A stretch of 64,000 nt of DNA from Nectonema munidae. Its lineage: Eukaryota > Nematomorpha > Nectonematoida > Nectonematidae. The stretch's first letter is position 1. Every line of letters begins with the position of its first letter. A program made the position numbers and the translations under genes. This document shows positions 1 to 14,000 of the stretch, in pieces. Location of the stretch: assembly GCA_030549495.1 (NCBI GenBank), contig JAUIRK010000320.1, positions 1 to 64,000 of the forward strand. The letters are read 5' to 3'. Below the pieces are notes generated by a model. That model was not told where the DNA came from. It ran no database searches and worked only from the letters and a program-made list of their open reading frames with translations.

Positions 1-47
1 AAAAAATATAATCCTTCTCATCTCCGAATCAATTAAGTTTTTTTATC

Positions 48-444
48 CGCTATAATAGGGGTCTGCAACCTTATGCTAACGGCGTGCCAACTTAACACTT
101 CTCAAATCATCTTGAGTGCCAACCTCATATGTATATTTATCCAAACCAAAATTAAAAATTATAATTAGTAATAAAAAAATTATATAAGTAATTAGTGCTT
201 GACTCTTTGATAACTTTAGCCAACTCTTCAATATCGGTACAATACTAAATAAAAATGGTTGCGCTGCGCCTAGTTAAAAGCACATTTGATTGCCTTTAAG
301 ATCGATTACAAAAACTGTTTAAGAATTTATTTTACCGTATGTGTAAATGAAAAATTTTAATTGTAAACCTTAGAATTTTTGCGTGCCACTGAAAATTGCT
401 TCGCGTGGCACGCCTGCCGTAGGTAGCCGACCCCTGCGCTATAA
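48..444. mobile_element. Non-autonomous hAT element (MITE) with perfect 8-bp TSD
   Basis: The element spans 56-436. Its ends TAGGGGTCTGCAACC and GGTAGCCGACCCCTG are inverted repeats with few mismatches. Both sides carry the same 8-bp duplication CGCTATAA (48-55 and 437-444). An 8-bp TSD with a (T/C)AGGGGTC end is the hAT signature. Subterminal GCGTGCCA and TGGCACGC copies also mirror each other. There is no coding sequence. Confidence 0.88.
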
Positions 445-1815
445 CACCCGTATCTGTAATTTTCAAATATTTTTCTTTTTTCTAAATACTTTCGTTTTTC
501 GCGTTCGCTAAAAAAATTAAAACGCCATATTTTATGATAGTTCATAGGGCTCCAATCGACTTTTATAAATGCCTTTTTATTTTAGATCTTTTGTAGTAAG
601 TAGTATTTATTGTGTATACACTGACTTAATCTTTCATACCTAATATTTTTTATATTTTGACGACGTGTAGGGTGCATATTTTTAAAATGAAAAAGTTTTT
701 GTCCACTCCATATGCTTATCCAATACTTTAAAAATCAGACTCCCATTAGACACTTATAAATCCCCGACAAGTTCTAGTTATATTTTTACCCTGACAGATT
801 TGAATGAATATTTTTTGAAAAAATGGAAAGATAAAAATAAAATCTTTCCTTTTAAATATTTTCAAATTCAGATTTTTTTGCGTTTTTCTTTCTGAGGTAA
901 ACAAAATTGCAAAACACAACGTAAAGCGAAAGATATGAAAGTCGCAAAAGTAGAGAGGTGAACCTTAGACAGTTCAATGGCCTCGGTCCTCCTTACACCC
1001 TCCACTCAAAGAAATTAGCCCACAGCTAAAAAGCATTGTATATATTTTTTTTAATATTTAGTAAAGCTGTATAATTTTTTTTCATAAAATTTAAATAAAA
1101 TTTAGCTATGCATTTTTCAAAGCATTTGATTGAAAAATTAAACAAGACAATTTTTTTTGCACGATAACCTTTCCCGCGTCTTCCCCCACTAGCAAAATGA
1201 CAAAAAGTCATATAAAAAGTATTTAAAAGATAAACTTGTAAACCTTTTAATTATAGATAAGATGAGCCATATGAACTAGAGTAAACAATTTATTTGGAAC
1301 AAAAATAATAAAAAAGTAAATTTTCGCTGACAATTCCTTTTTATCAAACATGCAATGTGGAGTAAATGAAGCAAAGAGAAGTGGCTAGTGTACTAAGTTG
1401 CCAACGACAACTCTAATCATAAGCCTTCACAAGCTTCTAAACTAGCTACTCTTTTTTTGTGCCCAATAAATTTTTTACTCTAGTCCAGTTTACTGTAAAC
1501 TTTTTCTTACACATTTAAGTATGATCTTTTTCTCTTCAAATACAAACGCATACAAATTTTCGGGTATTATTTGATTTTTTTTAGAATCTAAATAGTTTTT
1601 CCAGAGATGTTCTCCTCTTTTGTCTATGTCTCTGGATTTATTCTGTTGTTATTCAAGAATAATTCGGAATAAATAACAGACACACTTATGATTTTTTTTA
1701 GATAGAGGCGCATGAAAAGTTTAACATTTCTTCTTTTTGTATCCGTAAATTTTCCCAATGTTGGAATTTTATATTTATTCAATTTTTTTTTATTTATGTG
1801 TATTTTCCTAAATAG
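445..1815. other. Intron sequence upstream of first visible afadin exon; no feature seen
   Basis: AT-rich sequence with short chance ORFs on the minus strand. I looked for the afadin N-terminal exon (a WNANRLDLFEIS-like reading) and did not find it. Confidence 0.6.
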
Positions 1816-2008
1816 GGTCTCCAATTTTCTGGGGTTGTTCGCTTCTATTTTCAAGACCCGGGCCAAAAGATTGCTACAAAGTGTGTACGCATTACAAGCG
1901 ATCAAACTGTGAAAGATGTCGTAGAAATTCTCTCTACAAAATTCAGACCTGATATGAAGATGCTCACAAAATCTTCTTACATCTTGCACGAAATTCACGC
2001 AAATGGTG
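1816..2008 (+). CDS. cno: Afadin exon 1 of window: first Ras-association domain
   Basis: Codons 1-65 of the fragment. The acceptor is AAATAG before GGT (phase 0) and the donor is GTAACT (ends phase 1). The reading [20 protein letters not shown], then KFRPDMKML, aligns with the afadin RA1 motif GVMRFYFQD..FATKCIRV...KFRPDMRML. The first coding exon, with the initiator ATG, must lie to the left of the window; I found no match to it in 1-1815. Confidence 0.92.
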
Positions 2009-5000
2009 GTAACTTTATATCCAATAAATTTTCATTACTCCAAAGCTTTAATCTCGGCTGTTCAACTTCTAGAAATCAATTTTTTAAAGTTTTAGAATAT
2101 ATTATTTTTACAATTTTTTTCCTAAACATTTTTCCTATTAGGGATTATTTATAGTCTTTTGTCAGACATATTGCGTTTTTATAAATAACACTGTTCCTGT
2201 GTTGTTTCTCTGTTTTTTAAGCGCATCAAATATCCCCTTTGAAATCCAAATGTGTTAACAAGATCGATTTCTCATAACAATAGCCATGCAGAAAAACACA
2301 AATCCAATCCATTGCTGAACAAATTTTAGCGCCATTTTTTATTTGCTATCCGTCTTCTATAACTTGATAAAATTTTCCTAGAATGTTGACATCACCCATA
2401 CCTTCGTAGTGTTTGGAAATGTGAAAAGTTAGAGCAAACGTTTGATTCGATGTTTACGATTGCATTGTCCTTCGAATTTCAAACATAAACCAGGGAAAAT
2501 TAGGTACCCAATTCCTATTGCTAGGAGTTCTAATTCATTGATGTTCCAGTTCTCGGACCTAACTCCTATTCTGAATTGGTATTCATCATGGATGATGCCG
2601 ATCACCTTCGGACAGGTGTCCACTTATGTTTCCCCCTTGATTGGGCTTGGTTTGACCATTGCCCATGGGCTAAAAATACTTTTGCCCTCTTTCACCAAGT
2701 ATTTAATCCCTCCCTCGTTTTCGGTGCGTGATAATACCTTGAAGCCCAAAGAGAAAAACTTTGGGCGATGTGTCAGTGTACCTAAATAGTATGTGAGCAC
2801 CCCTAAGACTTTCTGTCCCCATTTTTTGGAGGGATATCATTTACATAGGGTCGTTATGAAGAAAGCCACTAGTGCTTTCATAACTATGGTTCTATTTTTC
2901 TGGGGGATGCTAAGTGTCTTCCTTTTCAATTCTATGAGGACCTCGAGATATGGCCTCATTCTTCCCGAGGAGGAGGAAACATCCAAATACAAGAGTATTT
3001 TACATTCTTCTGGCCAGATTCTTTCCAGAAAAACTCATTTGAGCGCGCTGAGCGTCTTTTGGAGCACGGCTGGGGAGAAGTTTGCTCCCATCGGTAGCCT
3101 TTGGAATTCCCAGTGCAGGCGTTGTAGCGTCGAGACCCCTTCTGACGCTGAGGTCTGCGGAGGATTTTGAGACATTGTAACTTAGTTGATTTGCAAGGAA
3201 CAAAAAGAATAATGTATCTTCTGGGAGTGGAGGCTCTATTTATACTCGAGCCCCTGAAGCTTCTAGAAGCCACATCCTATTGGTTGTTGGACATACCATC
3301 TGTATTTCCTGAGATCATCTGATGATACTTGACACTTCCTGTGCCAACTATGAGTTAAAAGCCGCCATCGAGGCGCCAAGCACCATTTCCCTTCCTGTTT
3401 AACTGGCCATTAACGCGGTGCCTAGAAGCTATCTGGTAGGTAAGAAAATGGATAATCTCTTTTGGAGCACATCATCGAAAGTTTGAGCCAAAGCGAATGT
3501 GTTTACACGTTATAAATCTCTTGCACTAATATCGGCCTTAATGACACACCATAGATTCATCAAATGCGTTTTTTGTACACTTAATTAGTCAATGTTCACT
3601 TATGGAACATTTCAATATGTTCTGTTATGTATTTTTTCTAACAATATTTATTTAATGTTTGTGAATTTGAAAAAAGAGATATACGTAGGAAAATTTTATT
3701 TTCTTAAATCTAATATTTTTTTGTTTCATTTTTTATATATTTTTTTAGAAGAGCGTTGTTTAGACGAAGATGAAAAGCCTCTACTAGTGCAATTATCCTG
3801 GAACAAAGACGACAGAGAAGGGCGCTTTTTGCTTAAGAAGCTGAATTTGGTATCAAATATATTTGTTAAATTCTTTTTAATTTTCTTTCAATTATTTTTA
3901 ATATTTAACAATATATGCCTACTTGTATTTTTCTATAATTCAAACTTCTATATTTATAATATTTGCTTGCACTCTTATACATTAACCCTGTTATAATCTT
4001 GTCTTTCACTTTTTTGCTTCATCGCTAAAACACGAACGCCAAAATTACAATGGTTTATCAGACCTTACTCATTTGCAACCAATTTCTATTTTTGTGACTA
4101 ATTTCAAAAAAAATTTAACATGGAAAACATATTTTTAAACACTTACAATTCTTATTGGTAGTATAGGATGGCATCCTAGATTCTTCATTGAAATATTGGA
4201 TATTTCTTGATTAGTGAAAGTTAGTCACTTTTAAGTCCTTATCCAAAATTAACATATTAAATGCGGTAACTATTTTTTTATCCCAGACATGATTTAAAAA
4301 AACTTAAATTATAGTTTTCAAGGACATCCTTTATGCTATATATTTTGTTTCAAATGAAACGTTGTTATATAAAATTTTGCGTTTTTAAATAGAAGTTTTT
4401 GGATAAATCAGTCGATGTTTGTTTTGCAAATAATTCATATGAAGAGGAAGAATCCTTATCATCATTGTCATTTCCTCCGAAGAAAATAAAACAGAAGCTG
4501 AGAGCATCCAAAAAAGAGTCAAAAAAGAAGGATAGAATGGTAAGAGAAACAGATTAACATCATGTTCGCATCAAAGTAACGAAAACTTTTGGTGGATGGA
4601 TCAAAATATCAATTCAAGAATAGATACTTAATGGCATTTATGCTTTTAAAAAAAATCTAATAACAGTAGGAAATTTTAAAAAAAAATAGTTGGTCAGCTA
4701 GCTTGTTAGATTTCTATTTGATTAGTTAACAAATATTTTATTAGTATAAAATTAAGTAGTATTTTTTGAAATTATTTTAACAATGAGCTTGTATGTTTTT
4801 TAGCCATCCAAAATGTAGTGCTAATTAAAAGTTAGTTAAATTGTTATCTATTTATTTAATTTAACTATGAACTTGTGTTTCAATAATGTTAATATAGTAA
4901 TCATTTTTAAAGCTATTTTCCCAACAAGCTGAGTTAATACAACTATGAAAAACAAACGCATCATTCGGTCTTCCTTTGTGGTTTACCTTTAGTTTGCTCC

Positions 5001-8000
5001 TCATAAACTTATCTTTTGACCTTATATTTACATGACCAAAGTATCTCAATCTTTGATTTTCCACAACCGTGTTTATCTCATTGATTTCACAAAGACTTCT
5101 TATTATCTCTTTACTAGCCCTTCATTTCTAACTGCCTCTACACATCATTTTACATTTCTCATATTCTTTCAGGCCGCAGCTCTCACCACTATGTATTAAA
5201 GTAGACCTAATACAACGCTTGTATAATTTAAATTTAATTAGCTACCACAGAAAATGCTGCTTAGACTTAAATTTCCCTTTTTCTATTCTCTATTAATACG
5301 CTACCTACTACATATAAAACTTCTAAAAAACAAAATTGATGAACTCTTTCTAATTCTACTCCGTCTACCACTGCTTTTTAAAAAAAATCTAATTCTACTA
5401 TCTTAGGATTCCAACAACTACTGCACTAAAAATTTGTTACTTTGAATAAACTATAGAACACATTATGTGTACATTACACAGAGGATGGAATTACTTTTAG
5501 TAGCTCTAAGATAAGTTTTGACACGGTTGGCATTCGAACCCAAACCATCTGGAAAGAGAACCTACGTCCCCACCACTTTCACCAGTCTTTTCCATTTTTT
5601 TAGAAATTAAATTCAAATTAATTTTTTTGTTAAATTTTTTTTATTAATTATAAGATGAATCCAATTTCCGAATAATTATATATGATCAAAATCAAGACGG
5701 ACCCAATTTTAGAAATTTTCCTTTTAACCCGTTAACGACCAGAATAATCAGACGATATCTAATGTAAAGCAGAAGATTTGTATTAAAGAGCTTTGATAAA
5801 CGCAGACGATTTTATTTTTGTAAAGTCGACTATAGTCGACATGGGCGTTAACGGGTTAAAATGTATACTTCAAGGAAGGTTGTATTCTTAGACAGCAATC
5901 TATACTTTCTTTTTATTTTTCAATGTTTTTATACTTTACCTAATGAGATTAATAACCATGTCACTAGCACATTTAGCCTATATTAAAATTTTCTTTTTCA
6001 AGACCTCTAGAAAAACAACTTCCACTTTTCGAAAATACATGAATTTAAACATAGATATGAAATTAATGGGGTATTAGCATAGCATTTCAATAAATTTGAA
6101 CCAAAAACTTAAAAGTTATTAAAAAGTGAAAAAGGAATACCTCTCCTTAAGCCTTTCGCCGATGTGCATATAACGATTGCGTCAGTGAGAATCCTGTTTC
6201 AATTTTTATTATCCAACTAAACAAATTACATGGATTCATTCTTGTTTCAGTTAACCACTAGGATGTCGATTTAATTATTTTTTAAAATTGCATCGCCTGA
6301 ACTAAAAATCTCTGAAATAGTTTTTTTAAAATAAACAAAAAAAATATAAATTAAGATTTAGATTTTTGAAAGAATATTCTCTTTAAAAAATTCATCTTTA
6401 AAATCGATATTTTGGATTAAAATTTAAATAGTACAAACTAACTTTGTTTGTATTTACCATTTAAAAATTATATCAGATTGCTAAGCTAATAAGATCGTTG
6501 TCCTTAGTGTTGTTCAAAACGTGTTATAAAAATATAAAGATAAATTAACTAAAATCTATTCTTGAAAGGTTAATATAAATTTTTTTATTTATAATTTTAC
6601 TTCCAAAGCATTCCCTAAGAATATATTTGCAAAAAGACATCTAAAAATATTGACGATTTAACTGTTACCACGCTAAAAGTTACCTCAAAAAATAATTTTT
6701 TGAGCTTTATTTGCACACGCGCATCATGCGCTAATATCTTTAATTTTATTAGATCCTTATTAAAAATCCTTATTAGCGTGGTCACATGGTATCCGTTGAT
6801 TTCATCAAATGCGGTATCATGTGTGATAAAATTGCTTTGTTAATCATTTTTGCCATACTATAATATGACAATAAATTATAATAAAATATTAGATGAATCG
6901 AATCTATAGCAACCTCGGATCTTTCCTTTTGGGCTGGTTTTCTTTTTTCTCTCCTTAATTAAAAATTATTAGAATAATTTTTTTAATGAGTGTGACAAGA
7001 ACCTACTTGGCTTGCTCCACCTTTTTTATATTTTAGATTATTTTTATAATTCTTTTTTCTAAATAAATAAATTAGGAATTATCTGTTAAAATTTTTTATG
7101 TTAGCTACTTCTTAAAATTTTCGAGTAAATAAACACATACTTTATTTGTGTCATTTCAATTATTTAGCTGATAAATTTTCTATGCAGTTAATTTCATAGT
7201 AAAATCTATTTCATACTTTCTCCCTCGTCGTTCTCTAGTATTGATATTTGAGACTTAACACGCTTATTTTGACAATATTTCTTCAGAATTCTCTCAGCAT
7301 CAATAACCAATCAAGTGCTACTGACAATGTCTCGAATGAAATCAAAAATACAAAATTTTGTGATCCAGCAGCTATGAGTTTTAATTCGCCTACATGTGCA
7401 CATAACGTTAGACCGGATAATGATAACAGTGGTCAACAAAACTCGTCCTCTCTGTACGAAGACATGCCCGAAACAGCGTTCACGCGATCCATCTCAAATC
7501 CTGAGGCTGTGATGCGCAAGAGGAGACAACAAAAGCTGGAGAAAAAGTTGAAAGATCTGCAGAATAATGGCGGCCCAGAAAAAGGTACACGGTTATTTCA
7601 ATTGCCCTCATTCACCCAAGCCTTTTCCTTTTAATATTAAATATTTTATGTATAGCTAATCATTTCTTAGTATCAAAGGTAAAAAAATTAACTACTATAC
7701 CTGCTAAGTTCCTAAGGTCTAATATTTTAAGGATGAGGAACTATTGGTAAGAGATAGAAAAAGCAAATCAGTATATTTGAATGCGTATTAAATTTTGAAG
7801 GCATTGTGACTATTTAATAAAAGATAAAGGGATATTATTATCCTTAAAGAAATTCAAGCTTTTAGCTACTGGCATTTTGTTTAATAATAAATCTTCTTTG
7901 AACCTGATCTTTTAATTTATAAAAAAAAGCTTCAATCTAATGTTATTAGTCATTATAAGAACATGAAAAAATACGGCTAAATAGTACATAAATCAAATTT

Positions 8001-11000
8001 GAGAATTATGTGCAAGAACTATATGCTTTTCTATTTTATGACAATGTTGATTCTTTTAAAAACATAAAAAATAATGGGATAGACGTGCATTAATTTAATA
8101 AGAAACCTTCTTTCACAAAAGATGGAAAAACATTTATTGCACAATTGAAAGACATAGAAGCTCTGTACAATGAAAACTGAAAAACGACATTCTCTATTCA
8201 CACACACACACACATCTGTACACTCAAAGCCCTTGTAGGGACAATACGTCCCTTTTTTTTGACAGATCCTGTATAAGACTGTTGTTGGTGCTCTTTCAAG
8301 TCCAATGATAAACTTGACATTAGAGACGACACTATAGTTTTTGAAACTGCTTACTGATTGGTTTCGCTTTATCAATGCGAAAGATAGGTACTCTGGTATC
8401 AACATATGTTATGAGTGTCGTCAACCACGGACCAAGAATTAGGTCTGTGTTTAGGGTAATATTATACCCACATGTAATGTACACATAAAAAAATAAAACA
8501 AGGAAACTTTCATATCATTAGAAAAAATTGGAAAACCATAACAGTACCTTCACTCTAACATTTTAATCTAATTTCAATCTTTTGGCGTTTGAATAAATTT
8601 TAAATAGTTTTTGATACGTATCTCCTAGTGTGTCCACTTTAAGGTCTTTTTTTCAATCCCCGGGGAACGAGGACCTCGTAATTTTTGAAATATTTCCCCA
8701 GGGAAGAAAAAGCGATTTTTTCACAATAAAAAACTCTTCTTAAATGAAAAAATATAAAGTATTCTGAAAGTTTTTTATTAGTTCAAAAGTTGAATAAAAT
8801 TATTTTTAAAAAATGTGAAAAAAAATATCTAAGAAATACTAGGTCGTTCAAAGTTTCATCGTTCAACTGGTTTCCTATTTTCGTAGAAAAATAACTCATT
8901 GATGAAAACACTCGTTCGGAGTCTACAGATGTTTTTTATTCTTTTTAAATTCTTGAACAAATTTTCCAAAACTTCGGGCCTTTTTCTTGTTTCCAAATAA
9001 ACGTCAAACGTTTTTTTCATTATTTTATTTCTGCTTTAAACAACTTTTTTGTTTCATCAAAAAATGTAGATTTAAAAATTTGATTTGACTTAAAACTATA
9101 AAATTAGCCTAAAATTTTCATCAAACAGTTCAGCACAGAAGCAAATCGAAGATCTGAAAACTCCTCGGGGAGTCGAGGAATGAGTTTGGAGGACGAGGAG
9201 TAAAAATTTCAGAAATTCTCCGGGGAATAGACGATGAGGATCCCCGGGGTGGACACCCTAGTATCTCCGTCATAATATAATTTTTTGCATTTTCATAATA
9301 TCTTATTTTTATTTTTAAAATTAGAGAAAAAATTTCCAAGCGAATTATTACATTTATTAGTATCTTGAAATTTGAAGGTAAATTTGGTTTTAATTAGATG
9401 ATAAATATAAAAAATAGATTATAAAGTTGAAGTTAAATATTTGAACGGAACTTTATTCAACATCTATATTCCAGTTCCAAAGAAAAGTAATTGTTCTTTG
9501 AATAAACTAGGTCTAATATTTAGTACACCTCTAGAGGTGAGAACTTTCAGCCCGTTTTATCAATGAAAGTGAGAAGCTATCATTCACATTAAAAGTATAA
9601 TGTTAATTCTAACAAAGAAAGATTAATTAAAAAATAATTTTGATATACTAAATAATGGATGTGTTTAGATTCGATAAATAACGTTACTCCAAAAATTAAT
9701 ATTTTTGGAATAATATCCTATTTATCTACACATTTCTAAAATTGTTTGATTTCTAGGTGGTGTTTTGAAGATTTTTGGTGAATCTATATGTCCCGAAGTT
9801 CCATACAAAACTCTCTTACTTTCCGTCAATGATAACGCTCTCTTTGTAATAAAGCAAACTTTGGATAAATACTCTTTATACCCGGATCCTACAAATTATT
9901 GTCTTTTAGAAGTACACACTTTACTTTTAACACTTACTCACAACTTTATATTAAACTTGCAAATATAAAAAAATTCTTGTTTGTGATTTTAACATATTTG
10001 TTTTTGATTTAAGAACTTAGCCAAGCGGCGAATATCTTAATTTTTAATATAACTGAATTCACCTTATACAATTTAGCAAATGTCTTCTTTGTATAGTTGT
10101 AAGATCATTCAATTTTCTATATCAATGTAACATTATTTGATTGAATATCCACAAGAAAGCTAGGCATTGAACCGCTTTATTATTTTTGGACCTTAAAATA
10201 ACTTCGTCTTAAGAGTTTTTGTTTTTGAATATAGGACATAAAATTGGACTTGATAAAAATGAGAAATAATTAAGACTTTTTATGTTTCACTTATGCTAAC
10301 GTTAACGTATAGTTTAGAAACCGATATTGCGAATTTCTAAGAACCTTTATGAAATTACTGTTTTAAATATATAAAATTACATTGATAAAGAGGTCTTTTA
10401 AAAAAAGAAAAAATGTATAACCTTAAAGTATGATAAAGTTTAACTAAATATATCTAAAAAATATTTTAATTGAAGACAATATGAATGTTTAGGAATTACT
10501 TAAGAAAAATCCTAACCTTTAAAAAAAATTCTGTCAAAAGTTTCTTTTTATAATGAAATTTGTTATAACCTGAGTTTTAACAAAATTTGGTTTAGTTTTG
10601 AAGGAACTGCTTAAATATCTTTGTTATAAGAATATACAACTATTTTCGCTTCATTTATTTCTTGGCTTTTAACTTTGTATCGGTAAAGTAACAAGCCTAT
10701 CAACATTTTATCGTCGATAATTTCATTCATATCATGAACCTAAGTTTACCCTATATATTTTTAATTTGTGAAATGTCAAATTGATGGTATATCTGCTTTT
10801 CGCCTTTATATTTTGGTTCACCATTTTATAACTCAGATCCTTTTAAAATTACTTGTTTGTCTCTATAATTATCGTCTCATATTTTTTCATTTACTAAATA
10901 TAGTCTAGCATCATTAATATGGGCACTTCGATTCAAGGATTGGAAGTTTTTTTGCTCTTTGGATAATTTGTCTACTGCTATCTGTCACTCGTGTGTTAAG

Positions 11001-14000
11001 TACACGTATTATCGCCCAAACCAGGCTGAATGCAGGCTGTACTGTACTCTTTATATTGTGATCCCACTCCTTGCCCCGGCAACTGTATTATAACGATGAT
11101 TGACTGTAATATAAATAGGAAATTCTTTTTGTATCGGAAATCTGTGTATTTTTTTTACCAATCATAAGTAATTAAAATTTCACAAATATATGCGCACCGG
11201 AAGTATAATGCTTTAAAAAATATCACGCAATGTTTGCGAATTTTTCATTATAATTTTTAGAAGGTGTATACGTGAAAAGGTTGAGAAAGAAAGCGTAATT
11301 ACGCGCACAATAAAAAGACGAAGTGTGTACACTGTACAGGGTTTGCGCTTTTAAAATGGTAAATTTTTCTTTCGCTTCTTCATTAGATTTTATGGGACTG
11401 CAGTGTAGAGAATTCCGCGCCAATATACAAGTATATCTTGAAAGATGAAGATTCGCCATTATCAATCGCCCTCAACCTGCCCGAATTTAGTAAGCAAGCG
11501 TTTACTACCTTTTTTGAGTTTTCTAGAGCACGAAGCGATTGAATCTCAACGCTTTTTCTGATTCATCCCCGATTGCTGTCAAATCTGGGTAATTATTCCA
11601 CCCTAGGGTCTATCTCCTAATTACTAGCTGGCTCAATTATGGAGGTTCGAACTTGCGAATAAGATGAGCTTTAGTTTTTATTGTAATGTTGCATTTGTCC
11701 ACGGTATGACTAATAAAATCTAACGTATAAATATTTATTACATTTGAAAGTAAAAAAACTGATGATAACTTTTACAATTCAAAAACTGTTTTCAGAAGCG
11801 TAGAGATAATTTTCAGGACATTAAAGAAATAATATTTTGGCGATGCGCTATAAATTATGTTTAACGACTCTACTAGACATCGAAAATTTTCTAGACAGAA
11901 TATGTTAATGATTTTGAAAGCTAAATTCGATTTCTTTCCTTTTCATTTTTAATAAACACTAAAAGTACCATGCTGGTACTTTAGTTTTAGGTTCTTGACG
12001 AAACTAAAATTTCGCAAGATGTTGGATTAAAAATGGAATGGTTCCTTATTCTACTGTTTTTCGTAACCCAAAGACTTACTGTAGAACTAGCGGTGGCTCT
12101 TTAAAGAATTAAACGCAATCGTGCTGTTGTTTGCTGGTACCGGATAAGTGCTGTAGTATCAGATGATATGAACAGATATCACCCTGAATGTTAACCAATA
12201 CTTTTTCAAAATTCCTGTTCTTGAAATCATTCATAATGCTCCTTTTCCAATTAGAAAAAGTTTTCACCTAAAATACCATCTCATTCACATCGAAGGAGCA
12301 AAATTGTTCAAATTCGATTCACATTTATAAAAAAATTTTGAGAATAGCTATATCTTCGCCTATTGATATCTGTCATAGTTATGGTAACTCTAAATGTTAA
12401 CAATTTTTAGATCACTTTTTTAGTCAGTAGATGATTAAAACATTAACTAATAATATAGGTATTGTGATTTTTGATTCACAATCGAGGAGCTTCTTCTTCA
12501 TGGTCAATATGCCTTTTGAAAATCTCAATACTACATTTTTACACGATCTGCTAGTTCATTGGAAAAAGGCGTAGACAAGTTACATACTTGTCTTTTAAAA
12601 CTATATAGCCCCTCAAAGAACTACTACATTGACACTATAAATGCACTTTATTAAACGAGTTATATATTTACTAATTCTATTGAAACTTTCACCCATTTTT
12701 ACACTGCAATGGCCAAAAAGGAGTTCAGAAATAAAAAACATGAACAATATTGTATTAAAAAATTATTTTAAATTTGAAGGATATTTTTAGTAGGAATTTT
12801 ATCCTCAAAAATTTTAATTGTACTTTTCAATCAAAATAAGTTTTTTGATTTGGGTTTTTTTGAGAAAATTGTTTTTCCGAAAAATTTCAAAACCTGATTG
12901 ATAATTCCACAAATACTGGCACCCTAATTGCGAAAATTAAGTTCCGAAATTAACTGAGCATAGTAATAGAAAAAGTTAAATATAGAAAATATAATTATTT
13001 AAAATATTAAAGTATGTTTACGAGATAATTTTAGGGCATACATCACTAATTCTATTTGCATGTTCACACATTTTTTTAACAGTAATGGTCAAATCTTTGC
13101 CAAAAATGGTATCAGGATGGTCATTTGGTCTAAAAAAAATTGTCTAAAATGTGAATAAAAATTTTGAAGAAAATTTTCTGGAAAAACTAACAAATTTGTA
13201 TAATAAATACATAGTATCTTGGCGAAGCTCTGTGTACATATTTTGCCCCCGGAGCTTTGCCAAGCTCCTAATATATGTAGACCTATCTATAACCTCCAAA
13301 TTTTTAGGCCCTCGTGAATTTTTTTCTATAAAATTAAATGAGTTGAAATTTTGAATGAAGGTTCGGAATTTTAGGGCAAACCTCAATTCAAAATTTCATC
13401 TAATTTGAAAAACTGTGAGATATTCATTTTTGACCTTAGATTTTTTACAAATAAATACATAGTATCTTGGTGAAGCTCTGTATGCATATATAATGCCTCT
13501 ATATCGATCTATCTATATCCGCCACAAATTTTTAGATGTCCATTACTTTTTTTCCTATAAAATATATGGGCTGAAATTTTGAATAAAAGTTAGGAACTTT
13601 ACGCCAAATCTCAATACAAAATTTCATGTAATTTGAAAAATTCTAAGATATTCTTTGACCTCAGTTTTTTTTTACAAATAAATACATAGTATCTTGGCTC
13701 CTAATATATATATGGACATGGATCTATCTAATTATATATGGACATTATAATATAAAAACTTTGTTGAAAAATGTACATTTAATTTTGATTGACAATTTTT
13801 GACACGAGAAGGTCAATTCTCAACTTCCATGAAAATGGTATAAAAAGATGCAGCTAACAATTTCGGGAAAAGTTAATGGGTTTGAAGGGATATGATTTAA
13901 GCAAATTTAAAGAATAGAAATTTTAGTTAATGGGGCGGTTAAAATAGTCTGCTGTCAGCACGGATAGGGTTAAGGTCTCTCACACCCCCTATAACTATCT

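Noticed and set aside
1-1815. Afadin N-terminal coding exon
   Set aside because: Expected WNANRLDLFEIS-like reading not found in any plus-strand frame.
2442-2789. 115-codon plus-strand frame in the GC-richer block
   Set aside because: The promoter-like signals in this block point to the minus strand; the plus frame shows no known motif.
3592-3996. 134-codon plus frame around exon 2
   Set aside because: Only 3749-3849 is conserved afadin sequence; the rest is Phe/Leu/Asn translation of AT-rich intron.
8199-8214. (CA)8 as a functional Z-DNA site
   Set aside because: Ordinary microsatellite; no supporting context.
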